A stretch of 7,874 nt of DNA from an uncultured Prevotellaceae bacterium (GCA_946539475.1 CAMNHM010000128.1:1-7874), one strand, 5' to 3'; counted from the stretch's first letter, positions 1 to 7,681 are shown. Translations and numbers: made by a program. The notes: generated by a model not told the origin, from the sequence alone.

Positions 1-1406
1 TCGGTGATATAGCGGTTGCCGATGCGGGCGAGGTTCATGGCCTCGAACTGTGCATCGCGGAACTTGAACTGCTCGAGCAGCGTCTCCACCTTCTGCTTGA
101 CATCCTTGAACTCCTCGATGGCCTTCAGGTCGACATCCAGCAACTCGCCACGCTCAGGTACGATCCCCTCCCAGTATTTCCACGTGAGCTGCAGGGCACG
201 GTTAACGAAGTTGCCATAGACAGCGACGAGCTCGTTGTTGTTGCGCTCCTGGAAATCCTTCCATGTGAAGTTGTTGTCCTTCGTCTCGGGAGCATTGGCA
301 GTGAGCACATAGCGCAGCACATCCTGCTTTCCGGGGAAGTCCTGTAGGTACTCATGCAGCCACACGGCCCAGTTGCGCGAGGTGGAGATCTTGTCGTTCT
401 CAAGGTTCAGGAACTCGTTGGCGGGCACGTTGTCGGGCATGATATATTTCCCGTGGGCGCGCATCATCACGGGGAAAATGATGCAGTGGAAGACAATGTT
501 GTCCTTACCGATGAAATGGACCAATCGCGTGTCGTCCTGCTGCCACCATTTCTCCCACGATCCCCAGCGCTCGGGGTCGCGCTCGCAGAGCTCTTTCGTG
601 TTGGAGATGTAGCCGATGGGAGCATCGAACCATACGTAGAGCACCTTTCCCTCAGCGCCTTCGATGGGTACGGGAATGCCCCAATCGAGATCGCGCGTCA
701 TTGCGCGTGGCTGCAAATCCATATCAAGCCACGATTTGCATTGTCCATAGACGTTCGGGCGCCATTCCTTGTGCTCCTCCAGAATCCACTGCTTGAGCCA
801 CTCCTGATACTCGTTGAGCGGCAGGTACCAATTCTTCGTCTCCTTCAGCACGGGCGTAGAGCCGCTGATGGTCGAGCGAGGATTGATGAGCTCGGTGGGC
901 GAAAGGTCGCGACCGCACTTCTCGCACTGGTCGCCGTAAGCGCCCTGATTGTGGCAGTGTGGACACTCGCCAGTGACATAGCGGTCGGCCAGGAACTGAT
1001 GGGCTTCCTCGTCGTACAGCTGCGTGGTGGTCTCCTCCGTAAGCTTTCCTTCGTCATAGAGCTTGCGGAAGAAGTCGGCAGCAAATTGATGGTGTGTCTT
1101 GCTAGTCGTACGGCTGTAGACATCGAAAGAAATGCCGAATTCATCGAACGAGTCGCGAATCATTGCATGATAGCGGTCGACGACATCCTGCGGCGTGATG
1201 CCCTCTTTGCGGGCACGGATGGTGATGGGTACGCCGTGTTCGTCGCTGCCTCCGACAAACATCACCTCGCGCTTCTTCAAGCGCAGGTAGCGGACGTAGA
1301 TGTCGGCGGGCACGTAGACGCCAGCCAAATGGCCGATATGTACGCCGCCATTGGCGTAGGGTAGGGCGGCTGTGACGGTGGTACGTTTAAAGTTCTTTTG
1401 TTCCAT
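1..1406 (-). CDS. metG: Methionyl-tRNA synthetase, N-terminal 468 residues (runs off left edge)
   Basis: Cytoplasmic class I aminoacyl-tRNA synthetase that charges tRNA-Met with methionine using ATP. The reading frame starts at the ATG at 1406-1404 and stays open to base 1, so the 3' end lies outside the window. Seen directly: the HIGH ATP-binding signature at residues 23-26 (GGVHIGH), the DEHG stretch near 55-58, a four-cysteine zinc knuckle (CPHC at about 148-151 and CEKC at about 161-164), the conserved WFDAPIGY segment, and a KMSKS-equivalent loop KISTS at 339-343 followed by RNWAVW. The paired-cysteine knuckle and motif spacing match the long MetG form. Bacteroidetes MetG is usually about 680 residues with a C-terminal tRNA-binding OB-fold, so roughly the last 200 residues are missing here. 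It has its own promoter just upstream. The start is favoured because [20 protein letters not shown] aligns with family N-termini and the promoter sits 27 bases before it. Identification is very secure. Confidence 0.98.
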   Translation of the reverse strand, partial: MEQKNFKRTTVTAALPYANGGVHIGHLAGVYVPADIYVRYLRLKKREVMFVGGSDEHGVPITIRARKEGITPQDVVDRYHAMIRDSFDEFGISFDVYSRTTSKTHHQFAADFFRKLYDEGKLTEETTTQLYDEEAHQFLADRYVTGECPHCHNQGAYGDQCEKCGRDLSPTELINPRSTISGSTPVLKETKNWYLPLNEYQEWLKQWILEEHKEWRPNVYGQCKSWLDMDLQPRAMTRDLDWGIPVPIEGAEGKVLYVWFDAPIGYISNTKELCERDPERWGSWEKWWQQDDTRLVHFIGKDNIVFHCIIFPVMMRAHGKYIMPDNVPANEFLNLENDKISTSRNWAVWLHEYLQDFPGKQDVLRYVLTANAPETKDNNFTWKDFQERNNNELVAVYGNFVNRALQLTWKYWEGIVPERGELLDVDLKAIEEFKDVKQKVETLLEQFKFRDAQFEAMNLARIGNRYIT

Positions 1407-1433
1407 ATGCTTTTATCTTTTACATTTTGGCTG

Positions 1434-1465
1434 CAAAGGTACAAATAAGTGAGCGAAAAACCAAA
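1434..1465 (-). promoter_or_regulatory. Bacteroidetes-type promoter of metG
   Basis: Read on the minus strand, a -33 element TTTG (1465-1462) is followed by a 20-base spacer and a perfect -7 box TACCTTTG (1441-1434). This fits the consensus of the Bacteroidetes primary sigma factor (TTTG, 19-21 bases, TAnnTTTG). The -7 box ends 27 bases before the metG ATG, leaving a short leader of about 20 bases. It implies metG is transcribed independently of the channel gene upstream. Not experimentally shown. Confidence 0.8.
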
Positions 1466-1552
1466 GGATTGTTTGTTTTTTACTCCTTATTTCAATAGCG
1501 CAGGCGATTTCGGAGCGTGCTCCGACAGTCCTTAGGCTCCTTCCATAGCTGG

Positions 1553-3883
1553 CTATGCCTGCTTAATATGAATGTCGCGCTGCGGGAACGGAATCTCCAC
1601 GCCGTTGGCGCGCAACGTTTCGTAGATGGTGTTCAGGACGTCGCTGATAACATAGACACGCTTTACGGCGTCGGCCCAGATGAAGAGCTTGAAGTCGATG
1701 CTCGACTCGCCCATCGCCGTCACCACTGTCTTGGCCCGCTTCTCAGGATCGCTCCACTGGTGGCTCATATCGTTGACAGCCTGTTCGACTATTGCCGATA
1801 CCTGCTTGAGGTTCGACCCGTAGGCAACGCTGAAGGGGATACCCACCAGCACATAACCGTGGTTACGGGTGAGGTTCTTGTAGTTCTTGGCAAACAGCTG
1901 GCTGTTCTGGAACGTGATCACCTCGCCATAAAGCGACTCCACGACAGTCGACGTATAGCTGATGGAGTTCACTTTTCCAAAGGTGCCATCGACGTCGATC
2001 CAGTCGCCCACCTTCACTCGTCCTGCCATCAGCGTGGCGCCGTAGTAGATGTTCTCGATGATGTCTTTCGAGGCGAAGCCGATACCTGCCGACAGTCCGC
2101 CTGATATGGTCAGGAGCCAGGCGACGGTGATGTCGAGGATCGAGAGCGTAATCAGCAGCCAGATGCCCCATATGAGCACCTGTATGACATTCCTGCCCAT
2201 CACCTCGCGGCTGGCAGCTGTCGTCGGGTCTTGCGTGTGGAAATGCAGTCGCAGCAGCGACAGGATGGTGCTCGAGGCATAGGCGAAAAGGAACCACATG
2301 TTGACCACCATCGACAGCTTGAGAATGCTCACCTTGAGGTTCTTCAAGTCGATGAAATTCTTCCTGAATATCTGCCAGCAGAGGTCGCCCAGGTTGAACA
2401 CATCGGCAGCCCAGTAGATGGAGAGCATCACGCTGCAGACGCCGATAATTGGTAGTAATACCTTATATAGAAAAAGGTAGAACCACGACTTCGTGATCGG
2501 TGCCTCGTCGAGATGATGTCGATGTCCGTACATCTTCACATAGCTGCTCAGGCAGGTGATCGTCAGGATGCACGTAAGCTGCATCACCCACCAGATGAGT
2601 ATCTGTACCGCCATCAGCGTGTAGCCCAGCCACGAGCAACCAAGCGAGAAGACGAAGATGGCCATAGAGACATAGGTGTAGAAGCGGTCGGAGCGCGGGA
2701 TATTCTGGTTGTGGCGGTGGATGACCACCCACTGCCATACGGTGCATACGAGCAGAATGACCGGGAACACCAGATTGACAAGCTCGCTGGGAATGAGCAC
2801 GATGCGGAAGGCGATGACGATGAAGCCTACGACGACGAGTGGCGAATAGATGTGGAAGGCACTCTTGATCTGGTCGCCGTTGACACGCAGCAACAGCGAG
2901 ATGAGGATAACGCCCAGCAACCAGGCGTATTCGATCAGCAATCCGCTCGCCATGATAAAGAAGTTCTGCTGCAGCGTGGCGTGCATCACGCCCAGCACGG
3001 CGGCAAATGTGACTGTCGTCGTCGCCATGATGATGCAGTTGCGCTTCTTCATGAATTCCTCAGTCCGCAGCCTTCGTGGCAGGAACCTGAAGACCAGCAG
3101 GTTGAGGATAATGGCAACGACGATGTAGAAGGCTATCAAGGCGAAGAGTCGCAAGATGAACGTGCTGTCCCAGTCGGAGTTCTGATTGCTGGGCCGATAC
3201 TTGTCGGCTACGGCAACGCCAGCAGCACTCCATCGCTCGCTGAAGTTTCGCAGGATCGACAGGTAGTTCTCGCCGCCGTTCTTGAAAATGCCTGTCTGGA
3301 TGTCGTTGTAGCGACGGTTGGCATAGTCGTTAAGGTATTTCAGGCGTTGCTCGGTATTTTCGTAGATTGCGATATAGTCCGTCACCTGACCACGTGTCTC
3401 CTTGAGCGTGTTACGAATGTTCGTGGCGAGTGTCAGACAGACAGTACGGTCGATACGCGGGCGCTCGTCGAGCATGTTCGTGCGGATGCTTTTCAGGCTG
3501 TTCACCAAACTGTCGTATTTAGCTATCTCGACGTCGAGGTGCTCAATATACGACTTGAAAGGCAGTTGCTGGCGCTGGAAGTTGAGATATTGGTCGGTGG
3601 CTTCGTGGCAGGCATAGGTCAGGTCGAACACGTAGTTCTGCTGCTGCGAGTAGAGCATCAGGGCATTCTGATTGCTGCGCTTCATCGTCTCGCGCAGCTG
3701 CAGGATGACTTCGCGTGTCTGCTGCTTCCGCGACTCCGCCATATTGATCAGCTCCTGATGCGTCTCGGTGAGCTCAGATCGCAACACGCTTAGCGTCTGC
3801 TCGAGGTCCTTCTCTTTCAATACAGCATGCGACGCAAGTACCGTAAAGAGATATAACGTAATAAGTATTAATCGTTTGGTCAT
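1553..3883 (-). CDS. Large MscS-superfamily mechanosensitive ion channel
   Basis: Predicted inner-membrane channel that opens under membrane tension to release solutes on osmotic downshock. At 776 residues it is far longer than E. coli MscS (286), resembling the MscK/MscM style of large homologues. Order of parts: signal peptide at 1-20 (cleavage likely after ASHA); a periplasmic, charged, helical and probably coiled-coil region at about 21-238; then about eleven hydrophobic segments from about 242 to 605; the pore-lining last helix with the family pattern GGLSAGIGFASKDIIEN (I601 in IGFASKD); the beta domain with VKVGDWIDVDGTFGKV at about 620-637; then a soluble C-terminal alpha/beta part ending HIKQA. 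The start ATG (3883-3881) gives a good signal peptide. It begins 29 bases after the prmA stop with no clear promoter between, so co-transcription with prmA is likely. Family is secure; gating threshold and exact subfamily (MscK-like or other) cannot be read from sequence. Confidence 0.93.
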   Translation of the reverse strand: MTKRLILITLYLFTVLASHAVLKEKDLEQTLSVLRSELTETHQELINMAESRKQQTREVILQLRETMKRSNQNALMLYSQQQNYVFDLTYACHEATDQYLNFQRQQLPFKSYIEHLDVEIAKYDSLVNSLKSIRTNMLDERPRIDRTVCLTLATNIRNTLKETRGQVTDYIAIYENTEQRLKYLNDYANRRYNDIQTGIFKNGGENYLSILRNFSERWSAAGVAVADKYRPSNQNSDWDSTFILRLFALIAFYIVVAIILNLLVFRFLPRRLRTEEFMKKRNCIIMATTTVTFAAVLGVMHATLQQNFFIMASGLLIEYAWLLGVILISLLLRVNGDQIKSAFHIYSPLVVVGFIVIAFRIVLIPSELVNLVFPVILLVCTVWQWVVIHRHNQNIPRSDRFYTYVSMAIFVFSLGCSWLGYTLMAVQILIWWVMQLTCILTITCLSSYVKMYGHRHHLDEAPITKSWFYLFLYKVLLPIIGVCSVMLSIYWAADVFNLGDLCWQIFRKNFIDLKNLKVSILKLSMVVNMWFLFAYASSTILSLLRLHFHTQDPTTAASREVMGRNVIQVLIWGIWLLITLSILDITVAWLLTISGGLSAGIGFASKDIIENIYYGATLMAGRVKVGDWIDVDGTFGKVNSISYTSTVVESLYGEVITFQNSQLFAKNYKNLTRNHGYVLVGIPFSVAYGSNLKQVSAIVEQAVNDMSHQWSDPEKRAKTVVTAMGESSIDFKLFIWADAVKRVYVISDVLNTIYETLRANGVEIPFPQRDIHIKQA

Positions 3884-3912
3884 ATAGAATTAAACAAAAT
3901 ATTTTTGAATGT

Positions 3913-4812
3913 TTACAAGGAGTTTACATCGTGGAGCGAGAATACCAGACAGTCCCAATCGTCCTCGTTGTGTTCCTCCGTCAGCGTGAGTCCCAACTCG
4001 TTGGCTTTGCCTATTAGCAGGGGTGCATCGGCAGTATAGAATCCACTGAGCATGAGTCTGGAGCCTGGTTTCATCGCTGCCCGCATGCGTGGGAGGTCGG
4101 CAAGCAGGATGTTGCGGTTGATGTTTGCCAGTATGACGTCGAACGTCTTCCCCGTCTGTCCAATCACGATGGAATCGCCTAAAAACGACGAAAACCTCTC
4201 ATCGACGCCGTTGATCACAGCATTGTGGCGCGCATTGTCAACGCTCCACTCATCGATGTCGTAGCCCACAGCATCTTGGGCACCACGCAGCAGGGCGATG
4301 ATAGCTAGGACGCCAGTTCCCGTTCCGCAGTCGAGCACGGAGCATCCATGCAGGTCGGTGTCCATCAGTCGTTGAGCCATCAGCCGAGTCGTAGCATGAT
4401 TGCCCGTTCCGAAGGCCAAATGGGCGTCGATCTCCACCATCAGGCAGTCGGCGGACTTCGGCGTCTGACAGCCGTCGACGGCGGGCAAGTGTCGTCCGTC
4501 GTATATTATAAGGTGTTCACCGACACGTATCGGCTCAAAGCCTTCCTGCTCCCATTGCTCGTTCCAGTCGCGGTCGTCGGCCTCGCAAACCTTGTAGCTG
4601 ACGCTGACGTCGGGGAAGGGTAGGGCGCCGACTGCATCGCGCAGGGCATCCTCGTCGAAAGCGCTGCGCTGGACATAACCTTTCATGCCCTCGGCACAGT
4701 CCTCGAACGTCTCGAAACCAGCTTCGGCTGTCATCGCGGCGAGCACGTCGCGAACGTCGCCGATCATCTCTTTAGGGGCTGAAATCGTGAAAAACACCTC
4801 AAAATACTTCAT
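3913..4812 (-). CDS. prmA: Ribosomal protein L11 methyltransferase
   Basis: Cytoplasmic SAM-dependent methyltransferase that methylates ribosomal protein L11. Length is 299 residues, close to the usual 280-295. Seen: an N-terminal ferredoxin-like substrate-recognition domain at about 1-60 (MKYFEVFFTI, followed by the acidic FETFEDCAEG), the PrmA signature AFGTGNHATT at 133-142, the SAM-binding glycine loop VLDCGTGTGVLAI with D161, an acidic YDID strand end, and the late motif ANINRN with N230, equivalent to the NIL segment of other PrmA proteins. The start chosen is the ATG at 4812-4810. An in-frame ATG at 4974 would add 54 residues, but these cross the promoter region and do not look like PrmA. 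First gene of a likely two-gene unit with the mechanosensitive channel; no functional link between them is evident. Divergent from the secreted-protein gene at 4946. Confidence 0.96.
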   Translation of the reverse strand: MKYFEVFFTISAPKEMIGDVRDVLAAMTAEAGFETFEDCAEGMKGYVQRSAFDEDALRDAVGALPFPDVSVSYKVCEADDRDWNEQWEQEGFEPIRVGEHLIIYDGRHLPAVDGCQTPKSADCLMVEIDAHLAFGTGNHATTRLMAQRLMDTDLHGCSVLDCGTGTGVLAIIALLRGAQDAVGYDIDEWSVDNARHNAVINGVDERFSSFLGDSIVIGQTGKTFDVILANINRNILLADLPRMRAAMKPGSRLMLSGFYTADAPLLIGKANELGLTLTEEHNEDDWDCLVFSLHDVNSL

Positions 4813-4832
4813 CGCTTTGTTAATTTTGACTG

Positions 4833-4840
4833 CAAAATTA
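4833..4840 (-). promoter_or_regulatory. Putative -7 box of the prmA promoter
   Basis: On the minus strand TAATTTTG (4840-4833) matches the Bacteroidetes TAnnTTTG -7 consensus and lies 20 bases before the prmA ATG, leaving a very short leader. No TTTG is found at the expected -33 position (about 4861-4864), so the promoter would be weak or dependent on an activator. Confidence 0.5.
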
Positions 4841-4842
4841 TA

Positions 4843-4889
4843 AAAAATAGGGAAAATCCTATCATGTTTTAGGGTTTTTCCGTATTTTT
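4843..4889. repeat. Imperfect inverted repeat in the divergent promoter region
   Basis: The left arm (4843-4860) reads AAAAATAGGGAAAATCCT. The reverse complement of the right arm (4871-4889) reads AAAAATACGGAAAAACCCT. Sixteen positions match, with one mismatch in the middle and a one-base length difference near the inner end. The spacer is 10 bases. It lies between the prmA -7 box on the left and the first rightward -7 box on the right, a position suited to an operator shared by the two divergent genes. AT-rich composition makes chance similarity possible, so a regulatory role is inference. Confidence 0.45.
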
Positions 4890-4916
4890 GCATGAAAATT
4901 AGCAGTATTTTTGCAT
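4882..4916 (+). promoter_or_regulatory. Tandem 12-base direct repeat carrying two -7 boxes for the rightward unit
   Basis: GTATTTTTGCAT occurs twice, at 4882-4893 and 4905-4916, 23 bases apart. Each copy contains TATTTTTG, a match to the Bacteroidetes -7 consensus TAnnTTTG (4883-4890 and 4906-4913). Neither has a clear TTTG at the usual 19-21 base distance; the TTTG of the first copy is only 15 bases before the second box. Likely promoter for the secreted-protein and OmpP1/FadL genes, with leaders of roughly 25 or 50 bases depending on the copy used. Alternatively one copy is a regulator site. Confidence 0.5.
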
Positions 4917-4945
4917 CGTGAATCAATAAATAAACTCTCAAGGAT

Positions 4946-5938
4946 ATGAAAAAGTGGATTCTATTATCAGCCATGTTGGGAGCCGTAGCACTCTCAACTC
5001 ATGCACAGGACGACGACATGTACTTCGTTCCTACGAAGAAGAACGTAGCCAGTGAGCGTGCCACCTATGGCATTCCCACCGACACGTACTACTCCGGCTC
5101 GCAGCGCAGCGTCGACGAATACAACCGCCGCTGGGCTAGCAGCTACGAGGTGCTTCCGCCTGACACGGGCGACATCATCAGCTTTGCCGGCGTAGAGGGC
5201 ATCTATCCCGACTCGCTGGGCGACTTCTCGCTGACGCAGCGTATGACCCGCTTCGACGGCTATGAGCCCTCGGCAGCCTACTGGGCTGGCTATTCGCGCG
5301 GATACAGCGACTCATGGGGCTGGCACTCGCCTTGGTACTACTCCTATTATCCCTGGTACGATTGGTATTACGATCCTTGGTACTACGACAGCTGGTACTG
5401 GGGTGGCTGGTACGGCTGGTACGGCCCCTGGTACAGAGGCTACTACGGCTGGTACGATCCCTGGTATTACGGCGGCTACTACTACGGTGGCGGTGGGAGT
5501 CTGGCACACAGTCCCGGAACAGCCAATCACGGTCGCGTGACGACAGCCGGTCCTTCGGGCTTCGCCAGCGGACGTACGCGCAGCTTCTCGGCAGGCACCT
5601 TCGGCAGCAGCCGTAGCCTTGGCTCTTCGACGGCAGGCATAGGCAACTATGGAGGCACGCGCAGCACAGTAGGCACAGGGACACGCAGTGTGACGCGTAC
5701 TAATGCGACATCGACCTATTCCAACTCTAACGGAAACTTCGGCGGAAGCTATACCAACAGCAGCTCTAGCAGCAGCTTCGGCAACAGTCGTTCGGCAGCA
5801 GCAGCCGTTGGTAGTTCCAGTAGCTCTGGTAGCTATAGCGGAGGTGGCGGAAGCTTTGGCGGCAGCCGTAGCTCTGGTGGCGGTGGCGGCGGCGGAAGCC
5901 GCTCAGGCGGTGGCGGTTTTGGCAGCGGACGTCGCTAA
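4946..5938 (+). CDS. Secreted Trp/Tyr-rich and Gly/Ser-rich protein of unknown function
   Basis: I do not recognise the family. The 330-residue product has a clear Sec signal peptide (MKKWILLSAMLGAVALSTHA, cleavage before Q21 or nearby). Residues 22-123 look like ordinary folded sequence (for example the PPDTGDIISFAGVEGIYPDS segment). Residues 124-182 are extraordinarily aromatic: I count 13 Trp and 21 Tyr in 59 positions, built from near-repeats such as DPWYY and GWYGWYGPWY. From about 183 to the end the chain is Gly/Ser-rich with scattered Arg, closing with GGGGFGSGRR; this part is expected to be disordered. There is no lipobox cysteine, no hydrophobic C-terminal anchor and no recognisable type IX secretion C-terminal domain, so periplasm, outer-membrane association or outer surface are all open. 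The ATG at 4946 is the only start giving a signal peptide. An OmpP1/FadL gene follows after 86 bases without a clear terminator or promoter, suggesting a shared transcript and perhaps a shared place in the outer envelope. Confidence 0.9.
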   Translation: MKKWILLSAMLGAVALSTHAQDDDMYFVPTKKNVASERATYGIPTDTYYSGSQRSVDEYNRRWASSYEVLPPDTGDIISFAGVEGIYPDSLGDFSLTQRMTRFDGYEPSAAYWAGYSRGYSDSWGWHSPWYYSYYPWYDWYYDPWYYDSWYWGGWYGWYGPWYRGYYGWYDPWYYGGYYYGGGGSLAHSPGTANHGRVTTAGPSGFASGRTRSFSAGTFGSSRSLGSSTAGIGNYGGTRSTVGTGTRSVTRTNATSTYSNSNGNFGGSYTNSSSSSSFGNSRSAAAAVGSSSSSGSYSGGGGSFGGSRSSGGGGGGGSRSGGGGFGSGRR

Positions 5939-6024
5939 GCGCCCAGCAGCCAACTGGCTTCAGATGATTCATCCGTCTATCAATTTTTAATGATTACAAC
6001 ACCATTTATAACTGTTATTCGACT

Positions 6025-7566
6025 ATGAAGAAAATCACCGTAATAGCTGCTTTAACGCTGGCTATCTTGCCTGCTGCAGCACAGGAGACTTACGAGAATG
6101 CCAAGATTGCCTGGAGCGACCTCAACGGAACGGCACGCTACGTGGGTATGGGTGGTGCTATGGAGGCCTTAGGAGCCGACATCTCGGTCATTGGTACGAA
6201 TCCCGCGGGCATCGGACTCTTTCGCAAGTCGCAGGCCAACCTCTCGCTCGGATTCGTCAGCCAACAGGATGCCAACGCCTTCGGTGGCGGACATCCGACG
6301 ACAATGAGCTTCGACCAGCTTGGATTCGTCTATTCCTCGCGCACCAGCCCAACGGGATTCCTGAACTTCGGCTTTAACTACCATAAGAGCCGTAACTTCA
6401 ACTATATCCTCTCGGCTGCCGACGCCTTTAATGGTGCCTCGCAGAATAAGCTGACCTACGCAAAGGCGAAGAATGGATTGCTCTTCGAGGGCAACGGTGC
6501 TCCGATCTTTAGCAAACCCCTCCCGGCTTGTAACCAGCTCGACGATATGTATGCCCGTAACCTGCTCTACGACGGCGAACAAAACACGTGGTACTACGAG
6601 GAGGCCAACAACTACACGATGGACCGTCGCCACTGGGGCTACATTGCCGACTACGATTTCAACCTGAGCGGCAACATCAACAACCGCGTCTATCTCGGAC
6701 TGACCATCGGTATTCACGACGTGCACTACAAGCACTACAGCGAGTACACCGAGTATTTCCCTGAGAACTCGCCCATACAGGTGGCCGACGACCGCGAGAT
6801 AGAAGGTAGCGGAGCCGACATCAAGGCGGGCATCATCTTCCGTCCCGTAGAGACATCGCCATTCCGCATCGGACTGTCGGTGACCACCCCCACGTGGTAC
6901 AGCCTCGACACGCATAACTATACCACGATGAGCGATGCAGGCGGATCTGTCTACAACTCCGAGGACTATGAATTTAAGCTCTATACGCCCTGGAAGTTCG
7001 GAGTCAGCGCCGGCACGACCTTCGGCAACTACCTCGCCGTTGGAGCCAGCTACGAGTACACCGACTACGGATCGATGGACACGCGCTACAAGACGGGCTC
7101 CAGCTACGACTGGTGGAACGACTACTACTATGATCAGAGCGAGAGCGACGACGTGATGAACCGCCACACGGCAGATATGCTCAAGGGTGTCTCGACGCTG
7201 AAGGTGGGTGCTGAGTTCAAGGCCGCTCCGGAGGTCGCCGTACGCTTCGGCTACAACTACGTGTCGCCGATGTACCAGAAGGACGGCTATAAGGATGGTA
7301 CGCTCAACTCCGAGGCTTCCTACTACAGCTCAGCCACCGACTACACCAACTGGGAAGCTATCCATCGCATCACCTGCGGCGTGGGCATCCAGCTCGACAA
7401 GGTCAACCTCTCGGCTGCCTATCAGTATTCGGCGCAGAACGGATACTTCGAGCCTTTCATGAGCTACACCGATTTCGAAACTGCACTCGACGACAACATC
7501 GCCAATGCCGTGAAGATTAGCAACAAGCGCCATCAGGTACTGCTCACCGCTACGTACACCTTCTAA
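6025..7566 (+). CDS. OmpP1/FadL-type outer-membrane beta-barrel protein
   Basis: Predicted outer-membrane barrel of the FadL/TodX/OmpP1 type, whose known members carry hydrophobic compounds such as fatty acids across the outer membrane; in Bacteroidales such proteins are often labelled OmpP1/FadL family or hemin receptor. Length is 513 residues. Seen: a signal peptide at 1-19 or so (MKKITVIAALTLAILPAAAQ); the N-terminal plug-like segment TARYVGMGGAMEALGADISV leading to NPAGIG at 59-64, the feature most typical of the family; then alternating strand and turn sequence rich in Tyr, Phe, Gly and Asn; and a terminal beta-signal strand HQVLLTATYTF ending in Phe, as needed for BAM-dependent insertion. 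The middle (about 170-260 and 345-380) has long hydrophilic, Tyr/Asp-rich loops. It follows the secreted aromatic-rich protein and precedes a strong terminator, so it is the last gene of that unit. Barrel class is confident; the substrate is unknown and hemin transport is not supported by anything visible here. Confidence 0.88.
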   Translation: MKKITVIAALTLAILPAAAQETYENAKIAWSDLNGTARYVGMGGAMEALGADISVIGTNPAGIGLFRKSQANLSLGFVSQQDANAFGGGHPTTMSFDQLGFVYSSRTSPTGFLNFGFNYHKSRNFNYILSAADAFNGASQNKLTYAKAKNGLLFEGNGAPIFSKPLPACNQLDDMYARNLLYDGEQNTWYYEEANNYTMDRRHWGYIADYDFNLSGNINNRVYLGLTIGIHDVHYKHYSEYTEYFPENSPIQVADDREIEGSGADIKAGIIFRPVETSPFRIGLSVTTPTWYSLDTHNYTTMSDAGGSVYNSEDYEFKLYTPWKFGVSAGTTFGNYLAVGASYEYTDYGSMDTRYKTGSSYDWWNDYYYDQSESDDVMNRHTADMLKGVSTLKVGAEFKAAPEVAVRFGYNYVSPMYQKDGYKDGTLNSEASYYSSATDYTNWEAIHRITCGVGIQLDKVNLSAAYQYSAQNGYFEPFMSYTDFETALDDNIANAVKISNKRHQVLLTATYTF

Positions 7567-7629
7567 GTGCGTGCACAGGATTTTTACGGCGCACGTGATC
7601 GCCGCAGAATCTTTAGGCACAGAATAATC
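7567..7629. other. Short 3' region without a gene
   Basis: Between the barrel gene stop and the terminator. It contains only small GC-rich complementary words (GTGCG and CGCAC about 20 bases apart) and no open frame with coding character. I see nothing else in it. Confidence 0.5.
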
Positions 7630-7681
7630 GCGGAATAACGCTGTCTCTCTCAACCGAAGAGCAGCGTTATTCCGCTTTTTT
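7630..7681 (+). terminator. Strong intrinsic terminator after the OmpP1/FadL gene
   Basis: GCGGAATAACGCTG (7630-7643) pairs perfectly over 14 bases with CAGCGTTATTCCGC (7662-7675), followed at once by six T (7676-7681). The loop can extend the stem with CTCT pairing to AGAG after one bulged base. There is no matching T-run for the opposite strand, so it acts on rightward transcription. It ends the two-gene unit beginning at 4946. Confidence 0.92.

Noticed and set aside
354..1364. 336-codon open frame on the plus strand
   Set aside because: Lies antisense within metG, whose minus-strand frame has all synthetase motifs; the plus-strand translation has no recognisable domain.
1511..1524. Palindrome CGGAGCGTGCTCCG after the channel gene as a terminator
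   Set aside because: The stem is only five to six pairs and no T-run follows on the minus strand, so an intrinsic terminator is not supported.
1517..2104. 195-codon plus-strand frame across the channel gene's 3' end
   Set aside because: Antisense shadow; overlaps the conserved MscS core on the other strand.
2513..3793. 426-codon open frame on the plus strand
   Set aside because: Antisense to the MscS-type channel gene; its composition (many His, Asp, Gln, Val) is that of a mirrored membrane protein, with no promoter or family signature.
3884..3912. Possible promoter ATATTTTG before the channel gene
   Set aside because: It does not fit TAnnTTTG (AT instead of TA at the required positions) and there is no -33 element, so read-through from prmA is more likely.
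4813..4974. 54-residue N-terminal extension of PrmA from an upstream in-frame ATG
   Set aside because: It would cover the divergent promoter region and the start of the gene at 4946, and MKYFEVFFTI at 4812 matches the normal PrmA N-terminus.
5946..5981. Small palindromes (AGCCA/TGGCT, GATGATTCATC) and a short T-run between the secreted-protein and barrel genes
   Set aside because: Stems of about five pairs, not directly joined to the T-run; too weak to call a terminator separating the two genes.
6169..7167. 332-codon open frame on the minus strand
   Set aside because: Shadow of the OmpP1/FadL gene; Val-rich mirrored translation without domain features.
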